Positions 25,356 to 36,926 of a stretch of DNA of 64,000 nucleotides are shown here, in pieces. Every line of letters starts with the position of its first letter. Position 1 is the first letter of the stretch. The translations under genes were made by a program, and so were the position numbers. The notes under the pieces were generated by a model. It did no database searches, had not been told where the DNA came from, and was given only the letters and a program-made list of their open reading frames with translations. Source of the stretch: Tildeniella torsiva UHER 1998/13D (lineage in GTDB: Bacteria; Cyanobacteriota; Cyanobacteriia; Phormidesmidales; Phormidesmidaceae). The DNA lies in contig JAHHIH010000008.1 of the NCBI GenBank assembly GCA_019358835.1, forward strand, positions 62,001-126,000, written 5' to 3'.

Positions 25356-27045
25356 TGCTTACCAAAAAGTGCCGATGATGTTTCGGGCACAGGTCGATGG
25401 CCGCTGCCAGCTCCAGCGTATCTATCCCGCTCGCACCAAGGCCCGTGAACCCCAGGATGTAGAACTGTGGGTCGATGAATGGGTTGGTGAGGCCAGCGAT
25501 CGCCCCCCAAACCTACCCACCACAGGCAATCCTCAACCCTACGAAATCAACTGGCGGTTTGTCACCAACGGCGGCCAAGACGACGGCATCATTCGTCCTG
25601 TGATCGGGGCTTACGGCTGGCCCTTCTACCCCGGCAGCAGCATGAAAGGGGTCTTTCGCGCCGTCTGCCGCGCCGTCTGCACCCCAGAGCAGACCGATCG
25701 CTACTGCGGCAAAGAACTCCCCGGCGGCGACTTTCAGCCCGGCATTTTGCGCTTCCACGGTGGCTACCCCACCAGCACAGACTGGACAGAAGGCTTGGTG
25801 GATATGATTCACCCCCAGCAAGAGCGCCAGGTGCAGCGCGAAAAACGCACCCGCGCCTTTGCCCAAATCTCGCTCCGTCAGCCCCATCTGAGGTTTGGCA
25901 TTTCGAGCACGGTGCCCCTAGATGCAGCGGAGTGGGAAACCGTTTGGCAACTGTGGGAAACCGCCCTCGCCAGGGGACTGGGCTGTCGGGTGAGTGCGGG
26001 CTATGGCCAGGTGGCAAATCACACAGGCGAGGTGTTGTTTCACTGCACCCTGCAAGGGCAGGGGCAGGCCGCCAAGCTGATTGACCAGTCTGGAGAATTT
26101 CGACCCAACATCTTTCGCGCGGCGCTGCGGGGCCATGCCCTACGCCTGTTCGGTGGGCTCACCTCTGCCGAGCAGGCAGAGCGGCTGGTTGACCAGCTCT
26201 TCGGCAGCGTGCGGGGGAGCGGCGATGTCGGGCTGCTGGCCATGAGCTTTCAGCCAGGGCAACTGACGATGGGACGCTATGGGCGCGATCGCTGGCAGCA
26301 GCCCACCTACGATGTCGAGGGCGACCTCTACTGGATGCTCAACCGCCCGCTAGACAACGTGGCCCAGCGTCAGGCCCTCAGTAACTTGGCCAGGGCGCTG
26401 ATGCACTTTGCCATGGTCTTCGGCGGGTTCGGCAAATCCTGGCGACGGGCCGACCACCGTTTGTTTCACAAGGACTACGCCGAGCTATCCAGCAAGCCCC
26501 TGATCGGCTGTCACTGGCAGTGGGGGGAAGAGTCTCTGACCCGAAATTACCAAGTGCGCAAGCTGGAGAGTATCCCCGGTTTTCTCAATGCTGTTAGGGC
26601 AGTGGCCCAAACCTGGGTGAACATGCAGACAGCCCCAACCAGAGATTGGGCGGCAACCTGGCGCGAAGCCTGGCACCCCGACAAAGTGCAAGTGTGGGGA
26701 CGGCTAGCCGCCCACGAAGACGACAGCATCGCCATTCATTGGCTGCACGGCCCCTATCGCAGAGCCAATCGTGACCTGGGATTATCAGAGGGGACGATCA
26801 AAAATACCTCCGTCACGGGTCAGATGGGCAAAATTGGGCGGCTGTGGCACCGCATGTATCCAATAGTGCAGCTAAAAAAGCGCAAGGACGACCCCACGGG
26901 CAAACCCTTTGCAATCACCCCCGCCAAGGGCCAGTACCTGGAGCTGCTGACCCTGTTTCCCGATCAGTCATCAGTGGAGTGTCGGCAGTTTCTAAAATTT
27001 CTACAAAACGAGCAACCCGACTTTGTCCAGCTCTGGCCTCAGTAG
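25339..27045 (+). CDS. Double RAMP protein, probable Cmr6-Cmr1 fusion
   Basis: ATG 25339 is chosen because AAGGAGGGGC lies 10 bases upstream; the track start at 25288 is inside cmr5. The 568-residue protein has two RAMP modules. In the first, YPGSSMKGVFRAVCR is near residues 97-111 and ALARGLGCRVSAGYGQV closes it, as in Cmr6. In the second, FRAALRGHALRLFGG near 259-272 is followed by LFGSVRGSGDVGLL, as in Cmr1. No separate cmr1 or cmr6 gene exists, so this chain probably fills both positions at the head of the complex. Assignment of the halves is inference. Confidence 0.75.
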   Translation: MTQIPDAYQKVPMMFRAQVDGRCQLQRIYPARTKAREPQDVELWVDEWVGEASDRPPNLPTTGNPQPYEINWRFVTNGGQDDGIIRPVIGAYGWPFYPGSSMKGVFRAVCRAVCTPEQTDRYCGKELPGGDFQPGILRFHGGYPTSTDWTEGLVDMIHPQQERQVQREKRTRAFAQISLRQPHLRFGISSTVPLDAAEWETVWQLWETALARGLGCRVSAGYGQVANHTGEVLFHCTLQGQGQAAKLIDQSGEFRPNIFRAALRGHALRLFGGLTSAEQAERLVDQLFGSVRGSGDVGLLAMSFQPGQLTMGRYGRDRWQQPTYDVEGDLYWMLNRPLDNVAQRQALSNLARALMHFAMVFGGFGKSWRRADHRLFHKDYAELSSKPLIGCHWQWGEESLTRNYQVRKLESIPGFLNAVRAVAQTWVNMQTAPTRDWAATWREAWHPDKVQVWGRLAAHEDDSIAIHWLHGPYRRANRDLGLSEGTIKNTSVTGQMGKIGRLWHRMYPIVQLKKRKDDPTGKPFAITPAKGQYLELLTLFPDQSSVECRQFLKFLQNEQPDFVQLWPQ

Positions 27046-27083
27046 CTTTTTCCATCCACCCCTTCACCAACATCTAACGCACT

Positions 27084-28529
27084 ATGGCCACCTGGATTTT
27101 GACCCTTGGCGACAGCGATGTTTTGCTCAGCACCAAAGCCCAGTGGAGCAGTTTAGAAGGGCCAGCAAAGGCTCAATACCCCGATCTGCTGCATTTCAAC
27201 GGCACTGAGGTGATCACAGCGGACAGCAAACGGCTGTACAGCTTTCCGGCACGGGCGTTGGGTCTGGTGTATAGCCCACAGCCAGAGCAGCATAGCGCCA
27301 CTCTGCGCTTTCCACGATTGGAAGCATTGGTTCAGCACCTCGCCCAGATCTCCACTCCGCCCCACCACATTGTGGTGCTGCTGACCGATCAATCCCTGTT
27401 GTTTGGCCCGAGCGATCGCCGCCTGCCCCGCTGTCCCTACTGGCGCGATACCTGCACCCTGGAACCACTGCTGCGGCACTTTCTCAGCCACGCCCTGCCT
27501 CGTGCCACTCAATCCTATTGCACCATTGCGCCCCTGTCCGACCAGCCTGGCCTAGACCACTGGGACAGTACGCTCTCGCTAATTCAAGCCTCGCTTGGCC
27601 AGGTAGACTGCACGCCGGGCAAGCCAGTCTTTGTAAGCCACCAAGCAGGCACCCCGGCGCTTTCATCAGCGGTGCAGTTTGTGACGCTGACCCGATTTGG
27701 GTCGCAGGTTCAATTTTTAGTCAGTAGTGAGTTTCAAGCAAACGCCTCAGAGCTAATCCCTAGCTCGACCTACCTGCTGGGCATTCGCCTGCAAGAAGCC
27801 AGGCGGCTACTACATCGCTACGACTATGCAGGTGTACAGGATGTGTTGAAGCAAGATTTGCCTGCTCTAGAACCAGCTGTGAGGCAGAGAATTGAGGGCT
27901 TACTCAACTCCGCCATTCTTTGGAACCAGGCCAAGTTTGCTGAGTTTGCTGCCTCACTCCAAGAAGCACCTGACAGAACGAAAGAGTGGTGGTGGGCGGC
28001 CTACGAGTCAGCTTTTTTGGCGTTGGTGCGGCTAGAACAGGGCAATACTGTAGAAGCTCTGTTCCATAGCTTTCGTGCGGCAGAAGGTATGTTGAGCGAC
28101 TGGGCTAAGTGGCGCTACCCAGAAGATATTAAGGCAAATAAAAAGGGTGCTCCGGTTGCCTTCCTACGAGAAGATAGTGGTTTACCTGCTTACTTGAAAG
28201 AAAAATTGGTAGGCGAAATTGATGGCCTGATGCTTTATAGCGGAGGATTATTTGAACTTTTTAGATCAGCTTGCCCAGCTGTCTCTGACAACGAAGACGT
28301 AAATGTCATCTGGAAAGGGGCCAGCAGCACAAGAAATCAGCAGTTTCATAGACTTTTAGGCTTAAGCGAAAAGGAAGTTTTTCGTTCTTGGGCCACTAAA
28401 GAAAATAAAGATGCTTGGCAGCAACGATTACTAAATTGTCTAAATTCTATTGCCAATCAGAACTTTGAATCTATTCAAGCAGCCAGCTTAATGGCAAATA
28501 TTCATCAGGACTTGAAAACTATTCTATAA
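27084..28529 (+). CDS. CARF-HEPN ribonuclease (Csx1/Csm6-like effector)
   Basis: A 481-residue protein, last gene of the operon. The N-terminal domain has CARF-like features: ILTLGDSDVLLS, strand HHIVVLLTDQS, and VSHQAGTPALSSAVQF around residues 185-200, which matches the ligand-loop GGTP-type motif. The helical C-terminal domain carries R417-N-Q-Q-F-H422, the RNxxxH catalytic motif of HEPN ribonucleases. From family knowledge, cyclic oligoadenylate made by Cas10 binds CARF and turns on nonspecific RNA cleavage. The 3' third is more AT-rich than the rest, hinting at domain exchange. Confidence 0.85.
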   Translation: MATWILTLGDSDVLLSTKAQWSSLEGPAKAQYPDLLHFNGTEVITADSKRLYSFPARALGLVYSPQPEQHSATLRFPRLEALVQHLAQISTPPHHIVVLLTDQSLLFGPSDRRLPRCPYWRDTCTLEPLLRHFLSHALPRATQSYCTIAPLSDQPGLDHWDSTLSLIQASLGQVDCTPGKPVFVSHQAGTPALSSAVQFVTLTRFGSQVQFLVSSEFQANASELIPSSTYLLGIRLQEARRLLHRYDYAGVQDVLKQDLPALEPAVRQRIEGLLNSAILWNQAKFAEFAASLQEAPDRTKEWWWAAYESAFLALVRLEQGNTVEALFHSFRAAEGMLSDWAKWRYPEDIKANKKGAPVAFLREDSGLPAYLKEKLVGEIDGLMLYSGGLFELFRSACPAVSDNEDVNVIWKGASSTRNQQFHRLLGLSEKEVFRSWATKENKDAWQQRLLNCLNSIANQNFESIQAASLMANIHQDLKTIL

Positions 28530-28564
28530 GAATGATCTGCTTGGATGCTACTTTCAGAACTAAC

Positions 28565-31846
<3,282 letters not shown>

Positions 31847-31991
31847 GTGGCGCAGGTCGCGCAGCTTGCGACTTGTCGCTACTGCTCCAGACAGAGTTAC
31901 CAAGGAACCAGTGAAGCTATGAATACTACACGCGTAGGCAGTTGAGATAATTTAAAGGAGCTGATGGGGGGTTGCTCTTGATGCCTCAGGG

Positions 31992-32336
31992 TCAGTCAAC
32001 GCCCCAATCGTCATCGCTCAGGCCATCCTCACCAGGCGCGGGCGCGAGCGTAGGTGTGGGTTGATGGATAACGGAAGGTACGGATTGGTTAGGAACCACC
32101 GTATGAGGAGCCATTTGAACCGTTGGGGCTGAGTCAGAGTGAGTGCTTGATTTCTGGATGAAGCTAATCAAAGCGTAGTTCAGCAGTTCAGAATCACTAA
32201 GAGCACTTCCAGCTTCGCCAAGAACCTCGCGGGCTTTAGCAATCAGTCCTTTTTGAGTCGAGACACGAACGGTGTTCCGTTCTACTCGCTTAGTGCTTTT
32301 TCTACGGGTTTTGGGCTTGGAGTTTGAAGTTGTCAT
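31992..32336 (-). CDS. ParR-like small DNA-binding partner of the ParM-like protein
   Basis: A 114-residue protein with a Lys/Arg-rich N-terminus (PKTRRKSTKRVERNTVRVSTQKG), then a helical region with ALSDSELLNYALISFIQ that could be a ribbon-helix-helix dimerisation core, and a disordered acidic C-terminus. Its ATG overlaps the ParM-like stop (TAATG). The order actin then DNA-binding adaptor is that of type II plasmid segregation operons. The family assignment rests mainly on context. Confidence 0.6.
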   Translation of the reverse strand: MTTSNSKPKTRRKSTKRVERNTVRVSTQKGLIAKAREVLGEAGSALSDSELLNYALISFIQKSSTHSDSAPTVQMAPHTVVPNQSVPSVIHQPTPTLAPAPGEDGLSDDDWGVD

Positions 32337-33382
32337 TATGCGGCCACCTTTTGGGATAGTTCTTGTGCAAGAGAGTGCAAACCTAGGGCATTCGCGAATT
32401 GGGGGTCAGAGACAGTCTTGAAGCCAAGACCTGAGGCCCATTCCTTAACCCCAGGAACGAGGGAGCCACCACCAGAGAGCAGTAGTGTCCGCCCAGGCTC
32501 GTTTAAGTAGCTAGCCGAGAGACTCTGGTGCAATTCGCTCTCCAGGCTGTTCAGCCAGCGGGTGACCACAGGTGCGATCACTTCGCGGCAGTCGAGTTTA
32601 ATCTTCCCTACGGTAGCGATCCCTTTGTTCTTGAGCATGGACATCAAACCCTCGTTAGACATGACCCGCGCGTAGTGGGGAGCCATAGCCGCATCAGAGC
32701 GAATAAGTGATTTCAATTCATTACAGACTGTCAAGTTCCCGAGCAAGGCTTTAACACCGCTATGAGGAAGCTCGATTACAGAATCAAGGGCAAGGCGCGC
32801 TTTGTTCATTGGAATTGCCAAAACAGTGCCGCCGCCAATGTCGAGAATGAAAGACTTTAATGGACGGTTGTCCTGTCCAAGGACAACTCCAGCGCTTTCG
32901 TAAACAACATTCAAAACGCTGATGCAGAAGGTTTTGGTTTCTTGTTTCTCATCATTTGAGGTATAGGTAACGCTATGGACGCCATCTAAACCATCTTTCA
33001 TAGCCTGACCGTAGGCACTTTTGTCATGGACACTGACTACGACCTTTAGGCAATCCCCATTCTGTATATATGGCCAGATTGCAGAGACTAGCATTGGAAA
33101 CGCATAACGAGGCTTGCCATTACCGCTGGGGTCACCCACGATTACCTGAAAGGGGTTGTAAACCGGATTCGTACTCCAAGATTTGAAAAACTCGCGGCTG
33201 TTATCCTTCTCAGGATCGGTGAATAGAGTGAAGCTATCGGAGCTCTCTTCCTGAACAATACTATTCTGGTCAGTAGCTAACGAGGAAGGAATAACAATCT
33301 TCTCTATCTTTCCGTCAAGTGTCTTAACACAGACTTTAGTCCAGTGGTTGCCAGGGTCGAATCCGATGATTAGCTGTTGCAT
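32336..33382 (-). CDS. ParM/Alp-like actin ATPase for DNA segregation
   Basis: ATG 33382 (MQQLIIGFDPGNHWTKV) is preferred over 33448 because the actin fold begins immediately and AGGA lies upstream. The 348-residue protein has the actin-superfamily signatures: phosphate-1 loop GFDPGNHWTK, phosphate-2 loop FILDIGGGT, and the adenosine motif LLLSGGGSLVPG. Plasmid and phage members polymerise into filaments that push DNA copies apart. Together with the coupled small downstream gene it points to a low-copy plasmid-like state. Confidence 0.8.
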   Translation of the reverse strand: MQQLIIGFDPGNHWTKVCVKTLDGKIEKIVIPSSLATDQNSIVQEESSDSFTLFTDPEKDNSREFFKSWSTNPVYNPFQVIVGDPSGNGKPRYAFPMLVSAIWPYIQNGDCLKVVVSVHDKSAYGQAMKDGLDGVHSVTYTSNDEKQETKTFCISVLNVVYESAGVVLGQDNRPLKSFILDIGGGTVLAIPMNKARLALDSVIELPHSGVKALLGNLTVCNELKSLIRSDAAMAPHYARVMSNEGLMSMLKNKGIATVGKIKLDCREVIAPVVTRWLNSLESELHQSLSASYLNEPGRTLLLSGGGSLVPGVKEWASGLGFKTVSDPQFANALGLHSLAQELSQKVAA

Positions 33383-33470
33383 TGAGTCTTGGTTCCTTTT
33401 CTGAGTTTTGCAGTTTACCGAGCAAGTTGCGGCGGTGTTGTGTTGCATGGCGGGTTTTGTTTTTGGTATA

Positions 33471-33525
33471 TCAACATTGGCCTTTTTGAACCATTGTTGT
33501 CACAATTGTACCAACTTTGGTTCAG
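33471..33525. repeat. CCAACTTTGG-type half-sites upstream of the ParM-like operon
   Basis: ATCAACATTGG, CCATTGTTG and TGTACCAACTTTGGTTC are three related sites spaced about 20 bases apart, directly in the promoter region of the actin operon. Matching repeats occur at 53.7 kb and 63.9 kb. In type II segregation systems the adaptor binds an array here (parC) and also represses the operon. Confidence 0.55.
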
Positions 33526-33547
33526 CAAGTCTGTTCAACTCGAGGTG

Positions 33548-33585
33548 TGAAAACCGAAGTATTTTGAGCAATTAAAACTTCGGTT
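33548..33585 (-). terminator. Intrinsic terminator ending the lysis-like operon
   Basis: Perfect 9-bp arms AACCGAAGT (33552-33560) and ACTTCGGTT (33577-33585) enclose an AT-rich 16-base loop. On the minus strand the stem runs into TTTTC. It separates the leftward lysis-like genes from the actin operon promoter. Confidence 0.5.
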
Positions 33586-33652
33586 CAGACTAGGTAGGTA
33601 ACTATTTAAGGAACGCTCTTCTATTGAAAATTTGAGAAGATGCCAAACTACT

Positions 33653-33898
33653 TCAAAGCGACTTGAGCCTATCGCAGATGACTGTGAGTAGACCAAAAGC
33701 TGTGAGGCCAACTGCGAAATGGACGCCTCTTTCGAAACGCAATGCGCGCGGGCTATTCAGAAACGACTCAATAGCCAGCCCGATCGCGATGTATCGATCC
33801 TGGTAGCGACACCATTCACGGTAAGCTTTCCGAACTTGTTTCCTCGTAGATGTCTCAGCGCGCGATACTCGTCGTCTTTTGCAATGAGTTGTATTCAC
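33653..33898 (-). CDS. Small protein with C-terminal membrane helix
   Basis: Eighty-one codons from a GTG start. A strongly basic N-terminal half is followed by a hydrophobic helix near the C-terminus (VGLTAFGLLTVICD). It starts 8 bases after the preceding small gene. The position after an endolysin-like gene suggests a holin or other lysis partner, but there is no family match. Confidence 0.4.
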   Translation of the reverse strand: MNTTHCKRRRVSRAETSTRKQVRKAYREWCRYQDRYIAIGLAIESFLNSPRALRFERGVHFAVGLTAFGLLTVICDRLKSL

Positions 33899-33906
33899 AA
33901 TGAGCC

Positions 33907-34077
33907 TCAGATAAACATTGGATTTCTTGAAGTTTCAATCTCTCTAACCCGCAACTTTAGAGAGACTTGCGCGATCGCTAGCTGATGAATTAGTTCAGCT
34001 ATCGGCTCTGGCGGCTTGGGTGAAAAGCCAAACCAGAGAACGAGAGCTATAGCGGCGGATGCGATTTTGGTTTTCAT
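33907..34077 (-). CDS. Small exported protein, possible spanin-like partner
   Basis: Not in the ORF track. ATG 34077 opens 56 codons ending TGA at 33907. The sequence MKTKIASAAIALVLWFGFSP gives an N-terminal membrane or signal helix, followed by a helical part (ELIHQLAIAQVSLKLRVREIE). It starts 18 bases after the endolysin-like stop. The size and position resemble Rz-type spanins or lysis accessory proteins. Confidence 0.4.
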   Translation of the reverse strand: MKTKIASAAIALVLWFGFSPKPPEPIAELIHQLAIAQVSLKLRVREIETSRNPMFI

Positions 34078-34095
34078 GATTTTTTGGGTGGGACA

Positions 34096-36315
34096 TTAAC
34101 CTTTAGGAATTGCTGCGGGATCTACCTTCGGCTTGAAGCTTTCTCCAGTCGGCTGCACGAACCACTTTTTGAGTAGATTCGGTTTTGGCTCGTTCTCCAC
34201 AGACTGCTGGGCTTCTTCAGCAGTGGGTTCAGGACGCTCTTCGCCGTGCAGAAACCCAACAGGAGGCTCATGCTCGATCGCCTCTGGAGCCTTCGCTGTA
34301 AAGCCGGATTCCTCAGGCTCAGGGACAGTGCTCTGCCCAGCTAGGACGATTTCGCCACCGCTGTACTGACTGGCTTTGATTGCAGCTTCAACTTCATTCA
34401 TGCGTCGGGTTTGGTCAGCGTGAACCGCTCGCCAGGTGTTGCACTCACCCTGGTAGCAAAGACCATCAGCCCAGAACGCGCCGGTCTCAGAATTTTTATA
34501 AGCCTCGACCCGCGCGTGCTCAATCGCAGCTCTGCCGGTCTTGCCGAGTTGGGTCTTGGCCTCATACAGATGGTCAACAAAGCCTTTCCCTCCAGCTTTT
34601 GAGCGAGAGCCACTCGCGATTACGCCACCAGCCCAAGGGCTCTGATTCAGGAGATCAGCGAGGTTTGCGACTTCTTCCAGACTGAGTTCGAGACCCATCT
34701 TTTCAGCGTCGGCTAGGACAATGTCGAGTTGGCCTAGCAGGCGCTTTAACTGAGCCTCGTCAGCCTCAGCAGGACTCATAGCGTTTCCGTGGTGTTGGAA
34801 GGAAAAGCTGCCGATGTTTCGAACCTGGTTGCCGGGGTCAGTATGCTCCCGGTAGTACTTAGTCTTCGAGCCGTCAGGGCGACGAGTCCCCTCAGCAGAA
34901 CCGATCGCAATGGTCATAAAGCTGTTCTCGCCGCCCTCGAAGAGCTTGTCTAGTAGATCGTCTCCACCCAAGGTTGGGGTGATCGCCTGAACAACATCCG
35001 CAACGTTCGCGGGGGCTGCGGTGCTGGCGACGCTGACGGAAGTCTCAGGGGTCGGGGGCTCTTGAGCAATAACACCAGAACTGCCAGAGAGGGCAGCGAC
35101 TTCGACCACGCTGGGTATTTTGGAAACGTCCAGCCGCCGCTCGTGATTTGAAAATGCGGGCTGACCCTCGGCAACGTGAACCGGCTCGTTCACACCCCAG
35201 TGGAGCAAATGTACCAGAGTGGTTCGGACTTTTAGGAAGCGTGGGTCGTGGTCATCTCGGTCAACTCCAAAGCCCTCCCCAGATACCAACTTCAAACCAA
35301 CGTGCGTGTGCTCACCATAATCTCCAGGCCCGTTTGCACCAGTCGAACCAACTGCACCAATTACTTTGGTTCCAAGCTCTTCGACAGACACAGTGAAGGT
35401 TTTCCGACCGTTCGATTTGTAATAGCTCCAGGACTGACCAAACGCCTCGTTACAGTGAAGGTTTTGAATCAACACACCAGGCATGTTGGGGTGCTGCTGT
35501 TCGATGACCAGCCCGCCGCCGCCTCGGTCGTACCAAACTGAGACTTGGGTGCCTAAGGCATAAATTTGGTGTCCAGTTTTCAGGGGCAGGTCAGCGCCCC
35601 GGTGAGGGCGAGTTACACTGCCGATGGTTCTCATGTACTGGTGACTGATGATTGGCCAGCCGTTCACATAAGTGGCTGTGCTTCGCCCTCTGCCGTTATG
35701 GGGAACGACGCCAGACAGAATCTCTTCAGGCGACCACAACCCTAGAGGCTTATCTTGCGTAGCTTTTGTCTGGGGATACTCACCATTGAATAGCGCGCGC
35801 TTAGAATCCTCGCCAAAGAAGCCATCAGCGGGGAGACCAATGTCGTACTGAAAACGCAGCACAGCGAGCTTAGTCGTGCTGCCGTAATGGCCATCGACCT
35901 GAACGTCATAACCCAACCACTTGAGCTTGCTTTGGGTTAGCAGAACCCAATTCCCCTCACTGAGGTGCGGGAATTTAAACTGGGTGATATCGATGCTGTC
36001 GATGGTTTCAAGGGTGACTTCGGGTAGTACCACTTGAGAAGGGTTCTCCACGATGGCAGGCGCAGACTTTGGTTTCGATTCTTGAAAGAAATTCAGCAGC
36101 AGGTTTCCAGCAAACCCATTAGCTTGGGCTACTTGGACACCAGGGAGCATTAAGCGCCCTTCAGCTGGAGTCTGTAGGCTGAGATGAATCCCTACGGAGA
36201 GGGTGCCAGCAATAGCCAGACGCTGGGCGGTTTTAACAGCGGCGGGGTCGCAAGTGCGATCGCCATAGATTTCATGATCGGCAAGGGCTTCATTAAAGCC
36301 GTAAACTTCTAACAC
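34096..36315 (-). CDS. Large endolysin-like protein (peptidoglycan-binding plus M23-like domain)
   Basis: A 739-residue protein. Residues ~115-175 form a PG_binding_1 domain (LTQSKLKWLGYDVQVDGHYGSTTKLAVLRFQYDIGLPADG). The next region has an M23 metallopeptidase-like beta fold: RPHRGADLPLKTGHQIYALG, GGGLVIEQQH, and GEHTHVGLKL carrying the HxH pair. Residues ~455-650 (LDKLFEGGENSFMTIAIGSAEGT...) look like a second catalytic or lysozyme-type domain. A Pro/Glu-rich tail ends it. There is no signal peptide. It probably degrades the host wall for a phage; it could also be virion-associated. Confidence 0.7.
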   Translation of the reverse strand: MLEVYGFNEALADHEIYGDRTCDPAAVKTAQRLAIAGTLSVGIHLSLQTPAEGRLMLPGVQVAQANGFAGNLLLNFFQESKPKSAPAIVENPSQVVLPEVTLETIDSIDITQFKFPHLSEGNWVLLTQSKLKWLGYDVQVDGHYGSTTKLAVLRFQYDIGLPADGFFGEDSKRALFNGEYPQTKATQDKPLGLWSPEEILSGVVPHNGRGRSTATYVNGWPIISHQYMRTIGSVTRPHRGADLPLKTGHQIYALGTQVSVWYDRGGGGLVIEQQHPNMPGVLIQNLHCNEAFGQSWSYYKSNGRKTFTVSVEELGTKVIGAVGSTGANGPGDYGEHTHVGLKLVSGEGFGVDRDDHDPRFLKVRTTLVHLLHWGVNEPVHVAEGQPAFSNHERRLDVSKIPSVVEVAALSGSSGVIAQEPPTPETSVSVASTAAPANVADVVQAITPTLGGDDLLDKLFEGGENSFMTIAIGSAEGTRRPDGSKTKYYREHTDPGNQVRNIGSFSFQHHGNAMSPAEADEAQLKRLLGQLDIVLADAEKMGLELSLEEVANLADLLNQSPWAGGVIASGSRSKAGGKGFVDHLYEAKTQLGKTGRAAIEHARVEAYKNSETGAFWADGLCYQGECNTWRAVHADQTRRMNEVEAAIKASQYSGGEIVLAGQSTVPEPEESGFTAKAPEAIEHEPPVGFLHGEERPEPTAEEAQQSVENEPKPNLLKKWFVQPTGESFKPKVDPAAIPKG

Positions 36316-36485
36316 TTGTAAACTCCGTTGAATACTTCCGAACGGAGGCCAAGCTGCTAGAATTGAGTGCAGCAGAGCCTCCTATTTGCGTGGGCGGTTT
36401 TTGTGAATCGAGCGGAGAAGTTCGTAGCTTCTTTTGCTCTCTTGGGCCTCTTAGCAGTTCGTAGCTGCTGAGGGGCCCTTTTTAA
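36316..36485 (+). ncRNA. Candidate structured small RNA ending in a terminator
   Basis: Three hairpins precede a rho-independent terminator on the plus strand: CTCCGTT/AACGGAG (36323-36347), GCTGC/GCAGC (36353-36373) and AGAAG/CTTCT (36416-36432, followed by TTT). The terminator GGGCCTCTTAGCAG/CTGCTGAGGGGCCC ends in TTTTTA. The last two hairpins share the identical 7-base loop TTCGTAG. No plus-strand gene feeds this terminator, so a short RNA opposite the endolysin leader is likely. Promoter not identified. Confidence 0.35.
36444..36484 (+). terminator. Rho-independent terminator
   Basis: A 14-bp stem (two GU pairs) with loop TTCGTAG and a T5A tail. It is strong on the plus strand only. Confidence 0.85.
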
Positions 36486-36535
36486 TGGACTGCTGGGAAT
36501 TCTGAGCTCTCAACACACTTTCGATAACACTGAAC

Positions 36536-36679
36536 TCAAGCTGCTCCGGGAGCAATTGTTTCAGGTATTGGATTTGAGCTTCGACTGTCATCGCGGGTTT
36601 GGTAATACTCACTTAGTAGGATCTCAAGCTTCGATAGAGCTTTTTCGACATCGGGACTGGAGTTAACTTGTGTTCGCAT
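36536..36679 (-). CDS. Small hypothetical protein downstream of repressor
   Basis: ATG 36679 has AAGGAACAAA directly upstream and is preferred over the track's 36751, which lies inside the repressor gene. It gives 47 residues (MRTQVNSSPDVEKALSKLEILL), helical and acidic. It is probably cotranscribed with the Xre-type gene 10 bases upstream. Confidence 0.5.
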   Translation of the reverse strand: MRTQVNSSPDVEKALSKLEILLSEYYQTRDDSRSSNPIPETIAPGAA

Positions 36680-36689
36680 TTTGTTCCTT

Positions 36690-36926
36690 TTAAGGTGTTG
36701 GGACTTGCAGGTCGATTTCAAAGTGGACTTCAAGTTTTTGAATGACTTCATAGGGGATTGCTCGTTTACCTTGCTCCCATCGCCACCAGTTGGTTCGGTT
36801 GACCTCGAAGTGGTCGTAGAAACTCTCGTAGGTGGGGAAGTCTTTTTTATTGAGACCGCGTCTTAGAGCTTTTAATCGCAGCTCCAGACCAACGACCTCT
36901 ATGGATTTACAAAATAGAACTTGCAT
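36690..36926 (-). CDS. Xre-type helix-turn-helix regulator
   Basis: A 78-residue protein with the core FYDHFEVNRTNWWRWEQGKRAIPYEVIQKLEVHF, a Cro/C1-type helix-turn-helix with recognition helix RTNWWRWEQGK. Small phage and plasmid repressors have this form. Two GAACA/TGTTC inverted repeats lie just upstream and are likely operators. Confidence 0.75.
   Translation of the reverse strand: MQVLFCKSIEVVGLELRLKALRRGLNKKDFPTYESFYDHFEVNRTNWWRWEQGKRAIPYEVIQKLEVHFEIDLQVPTP

Noticed and set aside
33719-33985. Plus-strand ORF at 33.7-34.0 kb
   Set aside because: Conflicts with the minus-strand small genes that follow the endolysin with tight spacing and have membrane helices.
36681-36866. Plus-strand ORF opposite the Xre-type gene
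   Set aside because: The minus frame encodes a clear helix-turn-helix and has operators upstream; the plus frame has no ribosome site.
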